64,000 bases of DNA from Desulfocicer vacuolatum DSM 3385 (GCF_900176365.1 NZ_FWXY01000001.1:186001-250000); one strand, 5' to 3'. Shown: positions 35,887 to 45,293, counted from the first letter of the stretch. A program made the numbers and translations. Notes: generated from the sequence alone by a model not told the origin.

Positions 35887-36945
35887 ATGGCTGGAGCGAT
35901 TGAAGATATAGAAAAAATCGGTGTAATCGGTGCCGGAAGCTGGGGTACAGCCCTTGCCAACCTTCTGGCAGACAAGGGGCACAAGGTGGATTTGTGGGCC
36001 TATGAAACAGAAGTTGTCCAGGATATTATGACGCACCGGGAAAACAAAATGTTTCTCCCCGGCATTGCCCTGTCTCCCAACCTTATTCCCTCCAATGACC
36101 TTGAACAGGTGGTGAAAAGCAATAAAATCATACTGGTGGTGGTCCCCTCCCACACCATGCGGGACATGGGCGGCAAAATGGCCCCCTTTATTGCAGAGGA
36201 TACCATTGTCATCACGGCATCCAAGGGCATTGAAGACGGAACCTATCTGACCATGTACGGCGTGCTGAAAGAGTGTCTTCCCTCCCTGAATCCCCACAAC
36301 ATTGCCGTATTATCCGGCCCGAGCTTTGCAAAGGAAGTGGCTCTCAAGGTTCCCACTGCCATCAGTGTGGGGGGAAAAGACAATGCCGTTGCCACCCGGG
36401 TTCAACACATTTTTGCCACAGATTACTTCAGGATATATGTCAATGATGATCCCATCGGGCTGGAACTGGGGGGGGCAGTGAAAAATGTCATTGCCATTGC
36501 CGCAGGATTTGTGGACGGCGTGGGCTTAGGGCTCAACACCCGGGCCGGTCTCATCACCCGGGGACTTGCGGAAATAAGACGACTTGGCCTGCACATGGGG
36601 GCCAATCCCCACACTTTTTCCGGTCTGTCCGGTGTGGGGGATCTGATTCTTACCTGTACAGGGGATCTAAGCCGGAATTACACTGTGGGAAAACAATTGG
36701 GACGGGGAATGACCCTGGCGGAAATCCAAGCGGAACGACGCACCGTGGCAGAAGGGGTCCGGAACACAAAATCCATCTACCACCTGGCCAAAAAACTGGA
36801 CATAGAGCTGCCCATCATCAATGAAGTTTACCGGGCACTGTATGAAAACAGCAATCCTGAAAAAGCCATCACACGCTTAATGACCCGTCCCCTGGGGCAC
36901 GAAACCAGCGAAATTGACAAATACGCTGCCCGATCCCACAAATAA
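35887..36945 (+). CDS. gpsA: Glycerol-3-phosphate dehydrogenase [NAD(P)+]
   Basis: The 352-residue protein contains the NAD loop GAGSWGTALA (residues 15-24), VVPSHTMR, SKGIE, LSGPSFAKEV, the catalytic Lys in GGAVKNVIAIA, NTRAGLITRG and GDLILTCTGDLSRN. It makes sn-glycerol 3-phosphate for phospholipid synthesis in the cytoplasm. It has about 15 more N-terminal residues than E. coli GpsA. The ribosome site is ACTCAGGAAACATACC. The gene is convergent with yhbY. Confidence 0.95.
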   Translation: MAGAIEDIEKIGVIGAGSWGTALANLLADKGHKVDLWAYETEVVQDIMTHRENKMFLPGIALSPNLIPSNDLEQVVKSNKIILVVVPSHTMRDMGGKMAPFIAEDTIVITASKGIEDGTYLTMYGVLKECLPSLNPHNIAVLSGPSFAKEVALKVPTAISVGGKDNAVATRVQHIFATDYFRIYVNDDPIGLELGGAVKNVIAIAAGFVDGVGLGLNTRAGLITRGLAEIRRLGLHMGANPHTFSGLSGVGDLILTCTGDLSRNYTVGKQLGRGMTLAEIQAERRTVAEGVRNTKSIYHLAKKLDIELPIINEVYRALYENSNPEKAITRLMTRPLGHETSEIDKYAARSHK

Positions 36946-36997
36946 TTTTTCCGATCAATGCCCGGATTTTACCACACCGGGCTCAAAAAAAACAAAC

Positions 36998-37303
36998 TCA
37001 GGGAATTGTGATGGTTCGTTTTTCAGGTTCCCTGTGTTCCCTGTAATATATGGCCACATGGCCGATGAGCCCGGCCAGATGGGACTGGGTACGCCGGGCA
37101 ATCTCCCGGGCCAGTGCTGTTTTGGTCTCTTTTTCTTTATTATCCACAAATTTTACCTTGATCAACTCCGCCGCATCCAGCCCCTGGTTGACCTCACTGA
37201 TAAGGGCATCGGTCATTCCCTTTTGCCCCACAAAGGCTGCCGGATTTAATCCATGGGCAAGCCCTCTTAAATATTTCCGTTGTGATCCTTTTAATTCTTT
37301 CAA
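36998..37303 (-). CDS. yhbY: CRS1-YhbY domain RNA-binding protein
   Basis: The protein has 101 residues with LKGSQRKYLRGLAHGLNP, VGQKGMT, ELIKVKF and the C-terminal GHVAIYYRE. This is the YhbY fold, which binds pre-50S ribosomal particles. The start is TTG 37303 with AGGAAAG seven bases upstream; no ATG is available. An inverted repeat (GCCCGG/CCGGGC, 36960-36982) between this gene and gpsA may slow transcription but has no clean T-tract. Confidence 0.88.
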   Translation of the reverse strand: MKELKGSQRKYLRGLAHGLNPAAFVGQKGMTDALISEVNQGLDAAELIKVKFVDNKEKETKTALAREIARRTQSHLAGLIGHVAIYYREHREPEKRTITIP

Positions 37304-37482
37304 TATACTTTCCTCAGATCCTGTTGAAAAATCAGGAAATCAACGCCTAATCCCATGGAAACCGGAACCGATTTTCTCAAATTTTCTGTTAACAGCCGGA
37401 CCATTGACCGAAAATCCGGAAAACTCAAGACCGTTCCCATGGGGTTGCAGCCGATTCATCTATTTTTAAACAAGCTCTTACA

Positions 37483-38346
37483 TCAATAGGTTTTAGGTTT
37501 TGAAAAGCCCCTTCCAAGGACATTAAAGGTATTTTCAGTGATCATAAAAGCCAGGGGATCAATCAAAAGTACAGCCTCTTCAAGGCGTTTGAGCTGATAA
37601 TTATGAACCACCGTTAAAATAATTTTTTTCTCCTTGCCGGAGTAAACACCGGCACCGTTAATAAAAGTGGCCCCCCGGTTTAATTTGTTTTTAATGGTAT
37701 CTGCAATCTGATCATGGTAATCCGAAATAATTAAAATCATTTTTCGCTGGTTGAACATGGTTAACACATGTTCCAGCACCTGGGAAGTGACATAACTCAA
37801 TGCAATGGAATAAAGCACAAGATCTGTCTCCATAATACTGAAACTGAAAAGAAACAATACCATGTTAAAGGCAAACAGAAAATTGCCGATGCGGATACCA
37901 AACTTTTGGTTAAGCATGATACAAACAATATCAAGTCCCCCCATTGATCCCAGGGAATGCAGGGCAATCCCCGCACCAATCCCCATGATGCTCCCCCCGG
38001 CCAAAATGGCCAGAAAGGGATCGTTTATGGCAATCTCAAAGGAAAAAATTTCCATACAAAGAGAGAGTGCAACCATTCCAAAAAGACTGTAAAAGAAAAA
38101 TCGACGGCTGATTTTCACCCAGCCCACAAGAAACAGGGGGATATTGATAATCAAGTACCAGACACCGGTGGAAAGCAAATCTGCGGCATAGTAAATCAAC
38201 AGACACACACCGGACAATCCCCCGGTGATAAATCCGTGGGGAATAACAATGGCGTTAATACCAATGGCAAGAATGATGGAACCCACAGTCAGGAGCAAAA
38301 GGTTCCACAATACAGAGGAGAGTAATTGTTTTTTTTCAACACTCAT
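37483..38346 (-). CDS. YitT-family membrane protein (DUF161 plus DUF2179)
   Basis: The 287-residue protein has five to six hydrophobic segments in residues 15-190 (NAIVIPHGFITGGLSGV, GIGAGIALHSLGSMGGLD) and a cytoplasmic DUF2179 domain at about 210-285 (RGATFINGAGVYSGKEKK, DPLAFMITENTFNVLGRGF). This is the standard YitT layout, of unknown function, perhaps small-molecule sensing transport. It stands alone on the minus strand. The start is ATG 38346. Confidence 0.9.
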   Translation of the reverse strand: MSVEKKQLLSSVLWNLLLLTVGSIILAIGINAIVIPHGFITGGLSGVCLLIYYAADLLSTGVWYLIINIPLFLVGWVKISRRFFFYSLFGMVALSLCMEIFSFEIAINDPFLAILAGGSIMGIGAGIALHSLGSMGGLDIVCIMLNQKFGIRIGNFLFAFNMVLFLFSFSIMETDLVLYSIALSYVTSQVLEHVLTMFNQRKMILIISDYHDQIADTIKNKLNRGATFINGAGVYSGKEKKIILTVVHNYQLKRLEEAVLLIDPLAFMITENTFNVLGRGFSKPKTY

Positions 38347-38734
38347 GGGAAAATTTCCAATTAAAGACCACTAAAGGGCATGGAATCATATCTCCTGAAA
38401 GTAACATTCAAGATGCAAAGCCATGAATGCAACCTCCAGGTATTAAATAACAATTCAGTACATTTCCGCAAATATTCGGTTAGCACCCCATCTTCACTGT
38501 TTTGGCTTGCTCACCCCCTTAGCAATAGTATGCTACGCAGTCCCAAACAGCCCCATATGGGGCACTGCACAAACATTTATATCACCAAGCCGAATATTTA
38601 CACATTCCCGACACATGACCGGAATATCTTTCCCATGGAAGGCCACACGACCGCCAAGGAAAGAACGCAGCGTTTACACCTATTTTATAATAGAGTCAAC
38701 CCTTTTTATGCCCCAGAGTTTAAAAATGAAAAAA
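38347..38734. other. Intergenic region downstream of hypE
   Basis: This 388-bp gap contains family D copy 2 (38468-38601). The rest shows no gene; ORFs 38380-38796 and 38507-39001 read through the repeat or antisense to hypE. Confidence 0.6.
38468..38601 (+). repeat. Family D MITE-like element, copy 2
   Basis: The ends are GCAAATATTCGG and CCGAATATTTAC. The flanks ACATTTCC and ACATTCCC are an 8-bp duplication with one mismatch. The interior has CACCCCATCTTCAC and CCCCATATGGGG. Confidence 0.75.
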
Positions 38735-39745
38735 TCAACAAATCCGGGGGAGCTGGTCCCCGGCCAGCATGTCAACAATTCGGGCACCCCCGATGACGGT
38801 TTCCAGAAATACCTTGCCGGGATCTTCTGCGGTCACCTCCCCGATAACTGCCGCGTCCCTGCCAAATGGACTGTTCTGAATGGCCCTCAATGCGGCATCG
38901 GTATCTTCCGGAGCAACAACGGCAAGCAATTTTCCTTCATTGGCAATGTAAAGGGGATCAAACCCCAAAAGTTCACACATGCCAAGGACGGCCCCTTTTA
39001 AAGGGATATACTGCTCTTTTATGCGAATGCCCACACCGGACTGGGCTGCAATTTCGTTCAAGGTGGTTCCCACGCCCCCCCGGGTGGGGTCCCGAAGGAC
39101 ATGGACACCCGGGGCCGCTTTGAGAATTTCTTTGACCATATGGTTCAAGGGAGCACTGTCCGTTTCAATTTCAGAGTCAATTCCCAGCCCCTCCCTTGCC
39201 GTAAGAACGGTGATCCCATGGTCGGCAACGGTTCCACTGATGATCACCCGGTCTCCGGGGCTTGCACTGCTGCCGGAAAGATGAATCCCCGGGGGAATAA
39301 TACCAAAGCCCGAGGTATTGATGAATATTTTATCTGCCTTGCCCCGGGGAACCACCTTGGTGTCCCCGGTGACCACCTGGACACCGGCCTTTTGGGCGGC
39401 CCGGGCCATGGATTGAAGAATAATGGACAAGTCATCCGAGGAAAAGCCTTCCTCCAGGATCAATCCCACACTGACATACTCAGGGATGGCACCACACATG
39501 GCCACATCATTCACCGTGCCGTTAATGGCCAGATCTCCAATATTACCACCGGGGAAAAAGATGGGGTCCACCACATAGGAATCTGTGGAAAAAGCCACCC
39601 GACCGCCGTTCATTTCAAGGACGGCACCATCATCCAGGCGGTTTAACACAGGATTGTTAAAGGCGGGAAGAATCATGTTGGAAATCATGGCATGGGAAAT
39701 CTTCCCGCCGCTGCCGTGGTCCAGTAATACCTTGTCATTGCCCAT
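38735..39745 (-). CDS. hypE: Hydrogenase maturation factor HypE (carbamoyl dehydratase)
   Basis: The 336-residue protein starts with LLDHGSGG, has the ATP-site motifs FSTDSYVV and GDLAINGTVNDVAM, and ends in the invariant PRIC whose terminal cysteine carries the thiocyanate used to build the hydrogenase CN ligands. The ribosome site AAGAAAGGAC is intact. A family D element lies directly upstream, with its 8-bp duplication touching this site, and separates hypE from hypD. Confidence 0.95.
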   Translation of the reverse strand: MGNDKVLLDHGSGGKISHAMISNMILPAFNNPVLNRLDDGAVLEMNGGRVAFSTDSYVVDPIFFPGGNIGDLAINGTVNDVAMCGAIPEYVSVGLILEEGFSSDDLSIILQSMARAAQKAGVQVVTGDTKVVPRGKADKIFINTSGFGIIPPGIHLSGSSASPGDRVIISGTVADHGITVLTAREGLGIDSEIETDSAPLNHMVKEILKAAPGVHVLRDPTRGGVGTTLNEIAAQSGVGIRIKEQYIPLKGAVLGMCELLGFDPLYIANEGKLLAVVAPEDTDAALRAIQNSPFGRDAAVIGEVTAEDPGKVFLETVIGGARIVDMLAGDQLPRIC

Positions 39746-39762
39746 ATATTGTCCTTTCTTTT

Positions 39763-39901
39763 GTAAATATTCGGTCAGAATCCCCCATCTTCACTCATTT
39801 TGGTCTGCCCCCCCCCCCTTAGCATTGGTGTGCTACGCAGCCCCAGCTAAGCCAATATGGGGCACCGGTCAAACAGTTACAATAGCAAATCAAATACTTA
39901 C
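39763..39901 (+). repeat. Family D MITE-like element, copy 3, inserted between hypD and hypE
   Basis: It starts GTAAATATTCGGTCAG and ends with a decayed CAAATACTTAC. The flanks are the perfect 8-bp repeat TTTCTTTT (39755-39762 and 39902-39909). A run of ten C residues and CCAATATGGGGCAC lie inside. Confidence 0.82.
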
Positions 39902-39957
39902 TTTCTTTTTCTAATTTCAATAATCGCCAAGGGCGGATTCTATTTTGACCTTACCAA

Positions 39958-41043
39958 TCATCCATAGCGATAAAATGCGGCGCAGGCCCCTTCGCTGGAA
40001 ACCATGCAGGGTCCCACAGGATTCATGGGGGTGCATCGTTTTTTATAAAGTTTGCACTGATCAGGTTTTTTCAGGCCCATTAAAATGTCGCCGCAGGCAC
40101 ACCCGGCAGGTTCCGGCGCATCACCGGCCTGGATATCAAATTTTTCCAGGGCATTGAACCGGTTAAACCCCTCCCGGAGTACAAGCCCGCTGGCCGGAAT
40201 CATGCCAATGCCCCGCCACACAGTATCTGCTTTTTTAAACACCTGGTCCATCACGGCCAGGGCCTTGGGGTTGCCCTTGTCACAGACAGCCCGGGGATAG
40301 GCGTTTTCCAGGGCCGGAACACCGGAAACATTTTGTCTCACCAACATTAAAACGGCCTTTAAAATATCCACTGGCTCAAACCCTGCAATCACCGCCGGTA
40401 TTTTATATTGATCAAACACCGGAAGATAGGCCCCGGTGCCGGTGATCACAGAAACATGGCCGGGAAGCAAAAATCCATCAATCTCCACCCCCGGGGTTTC
40501 CATGAGCGCTGCCAGGGCAGGAGGGGTGAGTTTATGTGCGCAATGGATGGAAAAATTGGTGAGCCCCTGCTGCTGTGCCACCATGATGGAGGCCGCCACT
40601 GTGGGGGTGGTGGTTTCAAATCCCACTGCACAGAACACCACCTGACGATGGGGGTTCTCCGCCGCCAGCTTCACCGCGTCAAAGGCGGAATACACCACCC
40701 GGATATCCCGGCCCCGGGCCTTTTCCTGCTGTAGAGACGAAAGGGTTCCGGGTACCCGCATGAGGTCGCCAAAGGAGGTAAGAATCACCTCCGGCACCAT
40801 GGAAAGGGCCACAAAAATATCAATATCCCGCTGGGCAGTCACACACACAGGACACCCCGGCCCGGTCAAAAGGGTTATACTATCAGGCAATACACTGGGA
40901 ATTCCATGGCGAAAGATGGACATGGTGTGGGTACCGCACACCTCCATGAGACGCATTTTTTTACCCTCAATATCACCAATGGCCGCAATGAGCTGTCGGG
41001 CAAGCTCTCCGTCCCGATACTCCTGAACATATTTTAATGCCAT
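39958..41043 (-). CDS. hypD: Hydrogenase maturation factor HypD
   Basis: The start at ATG 41043 leaves a 10-bp gap after hypF and gives 361 residues; the longer frame to 41085 would overlap hypF. The signatures are EVCGTHTMSI, GPGCPVCVT, GFETTTPT, GFCHVSVITG-type LPGHVSVITG, and the Cys-rich C-terminus CACGDIL...GPCMVSSEGAC, which binds the [4Fe-4S] cluster. HypD with HypC assembles the Fe(CN)2CO unit of [NiFe] hydrogenases. Confidence 0.95.
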   Translation of the reverse strand: MALKYVQEYRDGELARQLIAAIGDIEGKKMRLMEVCGTHTMSIFRHGIPSVLPDSITLLTGPGCPVCVTAQRDIDIFVALSMVPEVILTSFGDLMRVPGTLSSLQQEKARGRDIRVVYSAFDAVKLAAENPHRQVVFCAVGFETTTPTVAASIMVAQQQGLTNFSIHCAHKLTPPALAALMETPGVEIDGFLLPGHVSVITGTGAYLPVFDQYKIPAVIAGFEPVDILKAVLMLVRQNVSGVPALENAYPRAVCDKGNPKALAVMDQVFKKADTVWRGIGMIPASGLVLREGFNRFNALEKFDIQAGDAPEPAGCACGDILMGLKKPDQCKLYKKRCTPMNPVGPCMVSSEGACAAFYRYG

Positions 41044-41053
41044 ATGAATTCCT

Positions 41054-43423
41054 TTATTCTGATATCTTTGCCCGTTGTCCGGCAATCACGGCCTGGCCCA
41101 GGCTGATGCCCCCATCCCCGGCAGGAACCTTTTCATGGGTATAAACCTTTAATCCCTGATCTTCAAGGCGTTTTAAAATCCCTGACAATATCCATCCATT
41201 ATTAAAAACACCACCGGACAGCACCACCTTGCAAATACCTGTCTTGTCACTCACCACCAGGACAGCGCGGGAAAATGCCTCAATAACGGTTTCATGGAAG
41301 CGTCCCCCGATGCTGCCGCAAGAAAGGCCCTGTTCCATCTCCTGCAGCATCTCAATAAAAGCCGGAGCCAGATCCATTTCCATCACAGACTGCCCGTTCT
41401 CATCAAAGGCATCATTAAATTCAATCCCATAGGCCCCCTTGTTTTCCATGTGACTCATTGCCTGGAGGTTCATGGCTGCCTGCCCCTCAAAGCTGATCTT
41501 ATCCCGGAGTCCCAAAAGGGAGGCCACGGCATCAAACAACCGTCCGCAACTGGAGGTCAGGGGACAGTTCACCCCCCTGGTCATCATGGTGGCCACAAAG
41601 TTAAGTTTGGCCCGCCCCAGACGCTGGATCAGGGGAATTTTCAAATCCAGAAAATCATTTCCCCGGATGTGCCACAAATAAGCCGCTGCCATGCGCCACG
41701 GTTCCAGAACCGCTGCATCCCCTCCCGGCATGGGAATGTATTTAAGATGGGCCCGGCGTTGAAAATCGGTCAGCGTGCAGGTAAGCACCTCACCGCCCCA
41801 TATGGCACCGTCACTGCCAAGGCCTGTGCCGTCAAGGGTGACGGCAATCACCGGTTCCACAATGCCGTTTTCCGCCATGCACGACACGGCATGGGCGTGG
41901 TGGTGCTGAACCCCCACCTTTATCATCCCCTGTTGCTCCCCGGCCCAGGATGTACTCATGTAACCCGGATGAAGATCATGGGCAATGATGTCAGGGGAGA
42001 TATCCAGTATCCGCTTAAGATGATCCACACTGGTCTTATAGAAATGAAAAACCTTTTCATTGTCAAGATCCCCAATGTGCTGACTTAAAAACGCCCTGTT
42101 CTCCCGGGTGAGACACAGCGTGCTTTTTAATCCCCCGCCACAGGCCAGGACCCGGGGCATGGATTGCTTTAAAAAGACCGGCATGGGGGCATACCCCCGG
42201 GAACGTCGGAAAAATCGCGGCACATTTTCCTGAACCTGCATGATGGAATCATCGGCCCTGAAATAGATATCCCGATTGTGAAGCAAAAAATAGTCGGCCA
42301 TGTGGGAAAAGGCGGCAAGGGCATGGTCATTGTCAATGGAAAGGGGTTCTCCACCGGGATTACCGCTGGTCATGACAAGTATGGAAGGCCCTTTTTCCAA
42401 AAGCAGATAATGGAGGGGGGTATAGGGAAGCATGACCCCCAGAAAAGGATTGTCCGGGGCAACAGCATCACTTAAGGGCAGGGCCCCGTGCAAGCCCCTT
42501 TCCTGCCCATTATCATTAAGACACCGGTCACCAGGGGAACGGCGCTTTTGAAGCAGCACAATGGGACGGTGACGGGAGGTGAGCAAACGCTCTTCTTCCG
42601 GGGTCATGACAACATGACAGGCAGCATCTCCGGGACATCGCGCCATCAGAGCAAAGGGTTTATCCGGTCTTTTTTTTGCTTCCCTCAGGCGGGTCACCCC
42701 GGGATGACAGGCGGCATCCACAGCCAGATGAAATCCCCCCAGTCCTTTTATTGCGACAATGTGTCCCTGCTTTAGCAGCAAGGCTGCTTTTTCCACGGCC
42801 TCCCCGGGCGTACAATCCACCGGCCTTCCCCCGGCATCCACCAGAAAGGTATGGGGGCCGCACACGGGGCAGGCATTGGGCTGGGCATGGAAACGTCGAT
42901 TCATTGGATCATCATATTCTTTCCGGCATGCCGGGCACATGGGAAAAGAAGCCATGGCCGTTTTGGGACGATCATAGGGAATGTCTTTAATGATGGTGTA
43001 TCGGGGCCCGCAATTGGTACAATTTATGAATGGATATTCAAACCTGCGATCCGTGGGATCGGTCATCTCCTTAAGGCAATCATCACAGACAGAGACATCC
43101 GGAGATATCAATGCCGACCGTTCCCCCTCCCCATGGCTGGTACAAATGGTAAAATCAATATATCCCCGCACCGGAACCGGGGTGTATTGCAAATCACACA
43201 CAGATGCAAGGGGGGGATGCTTTTTTACAATGTCCCGGCAGAAGTCGTCCATTTTTTCAGGATTGCCCTCCACCACCAGGCGAACCCCCCGGGAGGTATT
43301 GCTGACCTCTCCGTTAAATCCATAGTCATGGGCCAGCTGGAATAAAAAGGGACGAAATCCCACACCCTGAACAACGCCGGAGATATTAATCCTTCCGGCT
43401 GAAATGCTCTTATTGATCTCCAT
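41054..43423 (-). CDS. hypF: Carbamoyltransferase HypF
   Basis: The 789-residue protein has all HypF parts in order: acylphosphatase (about 10-100, GVVQGVGFRPF), two zinc fingers (CDDCLKEM...CTNCGPRY and CPACRKEY...CPVCG), a YrdC/Sua5 domain (about 205-390, KGLGGFHLAVDA) and a Kae1-like domain (VQHHHAHAVSCMAENG, VTLDGTGLGSDGAIWGGE). It makes the cyanide precursor from carbamoyl phosphate and loads HypE. It starts 9 bp after hypC. Confidence 0.96.
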   Translation of the reverse strand: MEINKSISAGRINISGVVQGVGFRPFLFQLAHDYGFNGEVSNTSRGVRLVVEGNPEKMDDFCRDIVKKHPPLASVCDLQYTPVPVRGYIDFTICTSHGEGERSALISPDVSVCDDCLKEMTDPTDRRFEYPFINCTNCGPRYTIIKDIPYDRPKTAMASFPMCPACRKEYDDPMNRRFHAQPNACPVCGPHTFLVDAGGRPVDCTPGEAVEKAALLLKQGHIVAIKGLGGFHLAVDAACHPGVTRLREAKKRPDKPFALMARCPGDAACHVVMTPEEERLLTSRHRPIVLLQKRRSPGDRCLNDNGQERGLHGALPLSDAVAPDNPFLGVMLPYTPLHYLLLEKGPSILVMTSGNPGGEPLSIDNDHALAAFSHMADYFLLHNRDIYFRADDSIMQVQENVPRFFRRSRGYAPMPVFLKQSMPRVLACGGGLKSTLCLTRENRAFLSQHIGDLDNEKVFHFYKTSVDHLKRILDISPDIIAHDLHPGYMSTSWAGEQQGMIKVGVQHHHAHAVSCMAENGIVEPVIAVTLDGTGLGSDGAIWGGEVLTCTLTDFQRRAHLKYIPMPGGDAAVLEPWRMAAAYLWHIRGNDFLDLKIPLIQRLGRAKLNFVATMMTRGVNCPLTSSCGRLFDAVASLLGLRDKISFEGQAAMNLQAMSHMENKGAYGIEFNDAFDENGQSVMEMDLAPAFIEMLQEMEQGLSCGSIGGRFHETVIEAFSRAVLVVSDKTGICKVVLSGGVFNNGWILSGILKRLEDQGLKVYTHEKVPAGDGGISLGQAVIAGQRAKISE

Positions 43424-43432
43424 GCCGATGCA

Positions 43433-43675
43433 TCACACTGTTTTATCGGACATGTCACCCGCAGCATCCAGCATGTTCCGCATATCCACAAGGGCCTGTC
43501 TGGCAACATCCTCATCCACCTTGCTGATGGCAAAACCGGCATGGATAATGACGTAATCCCCGATGCTGACATCCTCCAGGAGCAAGAGGCTGGCTTCCCG
43601 CCGCACCCCATCCACATCCACGGTTGCCAGAGATTCTTTTATTTCAACAATTTTTGAAGGAACGGCAAGACACAT
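43433..43675 (-). CDS. hypC: Hydrogenase maturation chaperone HypC
   Basis: The 80-residue protein begins with the essential MCLAVP, carries VDVDGVRREASL and GDYVIIHAGFAI, and fits HypC/HupF length. It is the first gene of hypC-hypF-hypD-hypE. No hypA, hypB or hydrogenase structural gene is in the window, so the hydrogenase it serves lies elsewhere. Confidence 0.95.
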   Translation of the reverse strand: MCLAVPSKIVEIKESLATVDVDGVRREASLLLLEDVSIGDYVIIHAGFAISKVDEDVARQALVDMRNMLDAAGDMSDKTV

Positions 43676-43791
43676 ATTTTGATTTACCCCATTTAATTTC
43701 AGTTACGGTATAGTACCCGGGCCCATCAAATGAGTCAATAAGGAACTCAGGTGGAAACGCCCCTGAAAATACCCAAATCAAAAACTTGCCA

Positions 43792-43820
43792 TTGACAATG
43801 TGGAAAATATGCACTAAAAG
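43792..43820 (+). promoter_or_regulatory. Possible sigma70 promoter for the orphan gene at 43869
   Basis: TTGACA (43792-43797) and TAAAAG (43815-43820) are separated by 17 bases in the gap between divergent hypC and the orphan gene. The -10 match is only partial. Confidence 0.35.
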
Positions 43821-43868
43821 ATTCTGATGTAACACTTTTTTTAAACTGAAAGCAAGTCAAAAAAAGTC

Positions 43869-44609
43869 ATGATTATAATCAGCCCGCATATTCACCTTGC
43901 CTACATGAAACATAAAGGGCCTGTCAAGCCGGACGGCTTCATACAGCCATTCATGGACATTGCAACCCATCCCCAATACCTTCCCAACATGAACATCCTT
44001 TTTGATTACCGTCTTGCTGATATCAGCAACCTCCTTTTAAAGGAGATCACCGCGTTTCACAATTATCTCATGGATCAGCACCAACGGTGGTATAACCGCA
44101 TTTCCATTGTGGTGGACAACGGAGTATTCCAAGACAAAATATGCCCCTTACCCTTTAAAGAATTTTCACAAAAAGAAAAAATATTTCAATCCATTTTCCA
44201 GGGTGAAGCATGGCTTTTTAAAAATACCCAGCCCCAGATTAAAGCCAGCTACCAAAGCATGAATCAACACATGGAAAAAATAAGAAACCTGCACGATCAC
44301 CATGTGATGTATAAAGACGGCACCATTTTAAGCTCCACAGTCAAAATGCCCCTGGATAACATTCCCCTCCGGGGAAGAAAAATATCAGAGTTCCTCCATG
44401 ACGCCTATGCTTACCCATTCATGTGCCTCCTTCGCAGGGTTACCAAGGCCCAGAAAAAGGCCTGGATAAATTTTCGAATTCACCATCAGGACTATGCCCA
44501 CTGCATCATCCCCATTGACAGTACAAAAGCACATGTCACAGAATTTAACATCTCAGGTATGGGGGAGTACGAGGTGGAACGATTAAAATGGTATTATGCC
44601 GCCCAATAG
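43869..44609 (+). CDS. Orphan 246-residue protein with repeat-derived C-terminus
   Basis: I recognise no family. The protein is soluble-looking, His- and Lys-rich (DHHVMYKDG, RIHHQDYAH), with no signal peptide and a basic middle. The last seven codons and stop overlap 19 bases (44586-44604) identical to part of family B repeats, so the C-terminus WYYAAQ is repeat-derived. The ribosome site is poor. It lies between the divergent hyp operon and a convergent thioesterase gene. It may be a real gene of narrow distribution. Confidence 0.6.
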   Translation: MIIISPHIHLAYMKHKGPVKPDGFIQPFMDIATHPQYLPNMNILFDYRLADISNLLLKEITAFHNYLMDQHQRWYNRISIVVDNGVFQDKICPLPFKEFSQKEKIFQSIFQGEAWLFKNTQPQIKASYQSMNQHMEKIRNLHDHHVMYKDGTILSSTVKMPLDNIPLRGRKISEFLHDAYAYPFMCLLRRVTKAQKKAWINFRIHHQDYAHCIIPIDSTKAHVTEFNISGMGEYEVERLKWYYAAQ

Positions 44610-44629
44610 CATGCGGGCACACTGAAAAA

Positions 44630-45019
44630 TTAATCAAGGGAAATCTCAGGCAGGGGTCTTAGTTTTTTATTCCTGTCCAGGCACACCAGATGAATTTCTC
44701 CTGTGACAGCGGGCTTTTCTCCACCGGGTCGCCATACCTCCTGGTGCCATATGACCCGGTACAGACTCTCTTTGTCCCACCGGGTACGAATATCCAGGGT
44801 ATCGCCGAAGACAGCCCCTTCATGAAAGGAAAGATCTGCCCGGTAAACGGCAAACCCCACCCCCTCCTCATGCCAGAGCCGTGAAAGTTCCTCAATTCCG
44901 ATGATATCTTCCCTGGCCCTTTCAAAATATTTAAGATAATTGGCATGGTAAACCACACCGGAATGATCGGTGTCTTCATAATAAACCTGGGCCGTGAAGT
45001 GATGCAGCTGGGATGACAT
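44630..45019 (-). CDS. Acyl-CoA thioesterase, YbgC/4-hydroxybenzoyl-CoA thioesterase type
   Basis: The 129-residue hot-dog-fold protein carries the YYEDTDHSGVVYHANYLKYF motif with the catalytic Asp18, then RAREDI. FAVYRADLSF and the C-terminal GEIHLVCLD fit the YbgC subfamily. It hydrolyses short acyl-CoA or aromatic thioesters in the cytoplasm. It is not next to tol-pal genes here. The AAGGAAAACT ribosome site precedes ATG 45019. Confidence 0.9.
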   Translation of the reverse strand: MSSQLHHFTAQVYYEDTDHSGVVYHANYLKYFERAREDIIGIEELSRLWHEEGVGFAVYRADLSFHEGAVFGDTLDIRTRWDKESLYRVIWHQEVWRPGGEKPAVTGEIHLVCLDRNKKLRPLPEISLD

Positions 45020-45035
45020 AGTTTTCCTTTTTTTT

Positions 45036-45264
45036 ATATGAAATACTCCACAAACCGGGGGTGTATTTCAAACTTTGTTGTGGGCAGAGCTGGATCAGAA
45101 TACGGTCCGCCCGTGGCGGTTATATGAAATACTCCGCAAATTCAAGGCGTATTTCAAGCTTTGTTGCGGGCGGAACGGGAGCAAAATACGGTCCGGCGGT
45201 ATAATACCATTTGGCTCCGCGTCTACGACCCTATATTCGTTGTGTCCGCCGGGACATGCCCGTT
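45036..45264 (+). repeat. Family A-A array fused to the 3' half of a family B unit
   Basis: Two A units meet at TTATATGAAATACTCC. The second loses its last bases at ATACGGTCC and continues directly into GGCGGTATAATACCATT of family B. This hybrid lacks the normal joint and suggests recombination or slippage between CGGTCC-like sequences. Confidence 0.8.
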
Positions 45265-45293
45265 ATTAACATTCAAAGGACGGGATGTAAATA

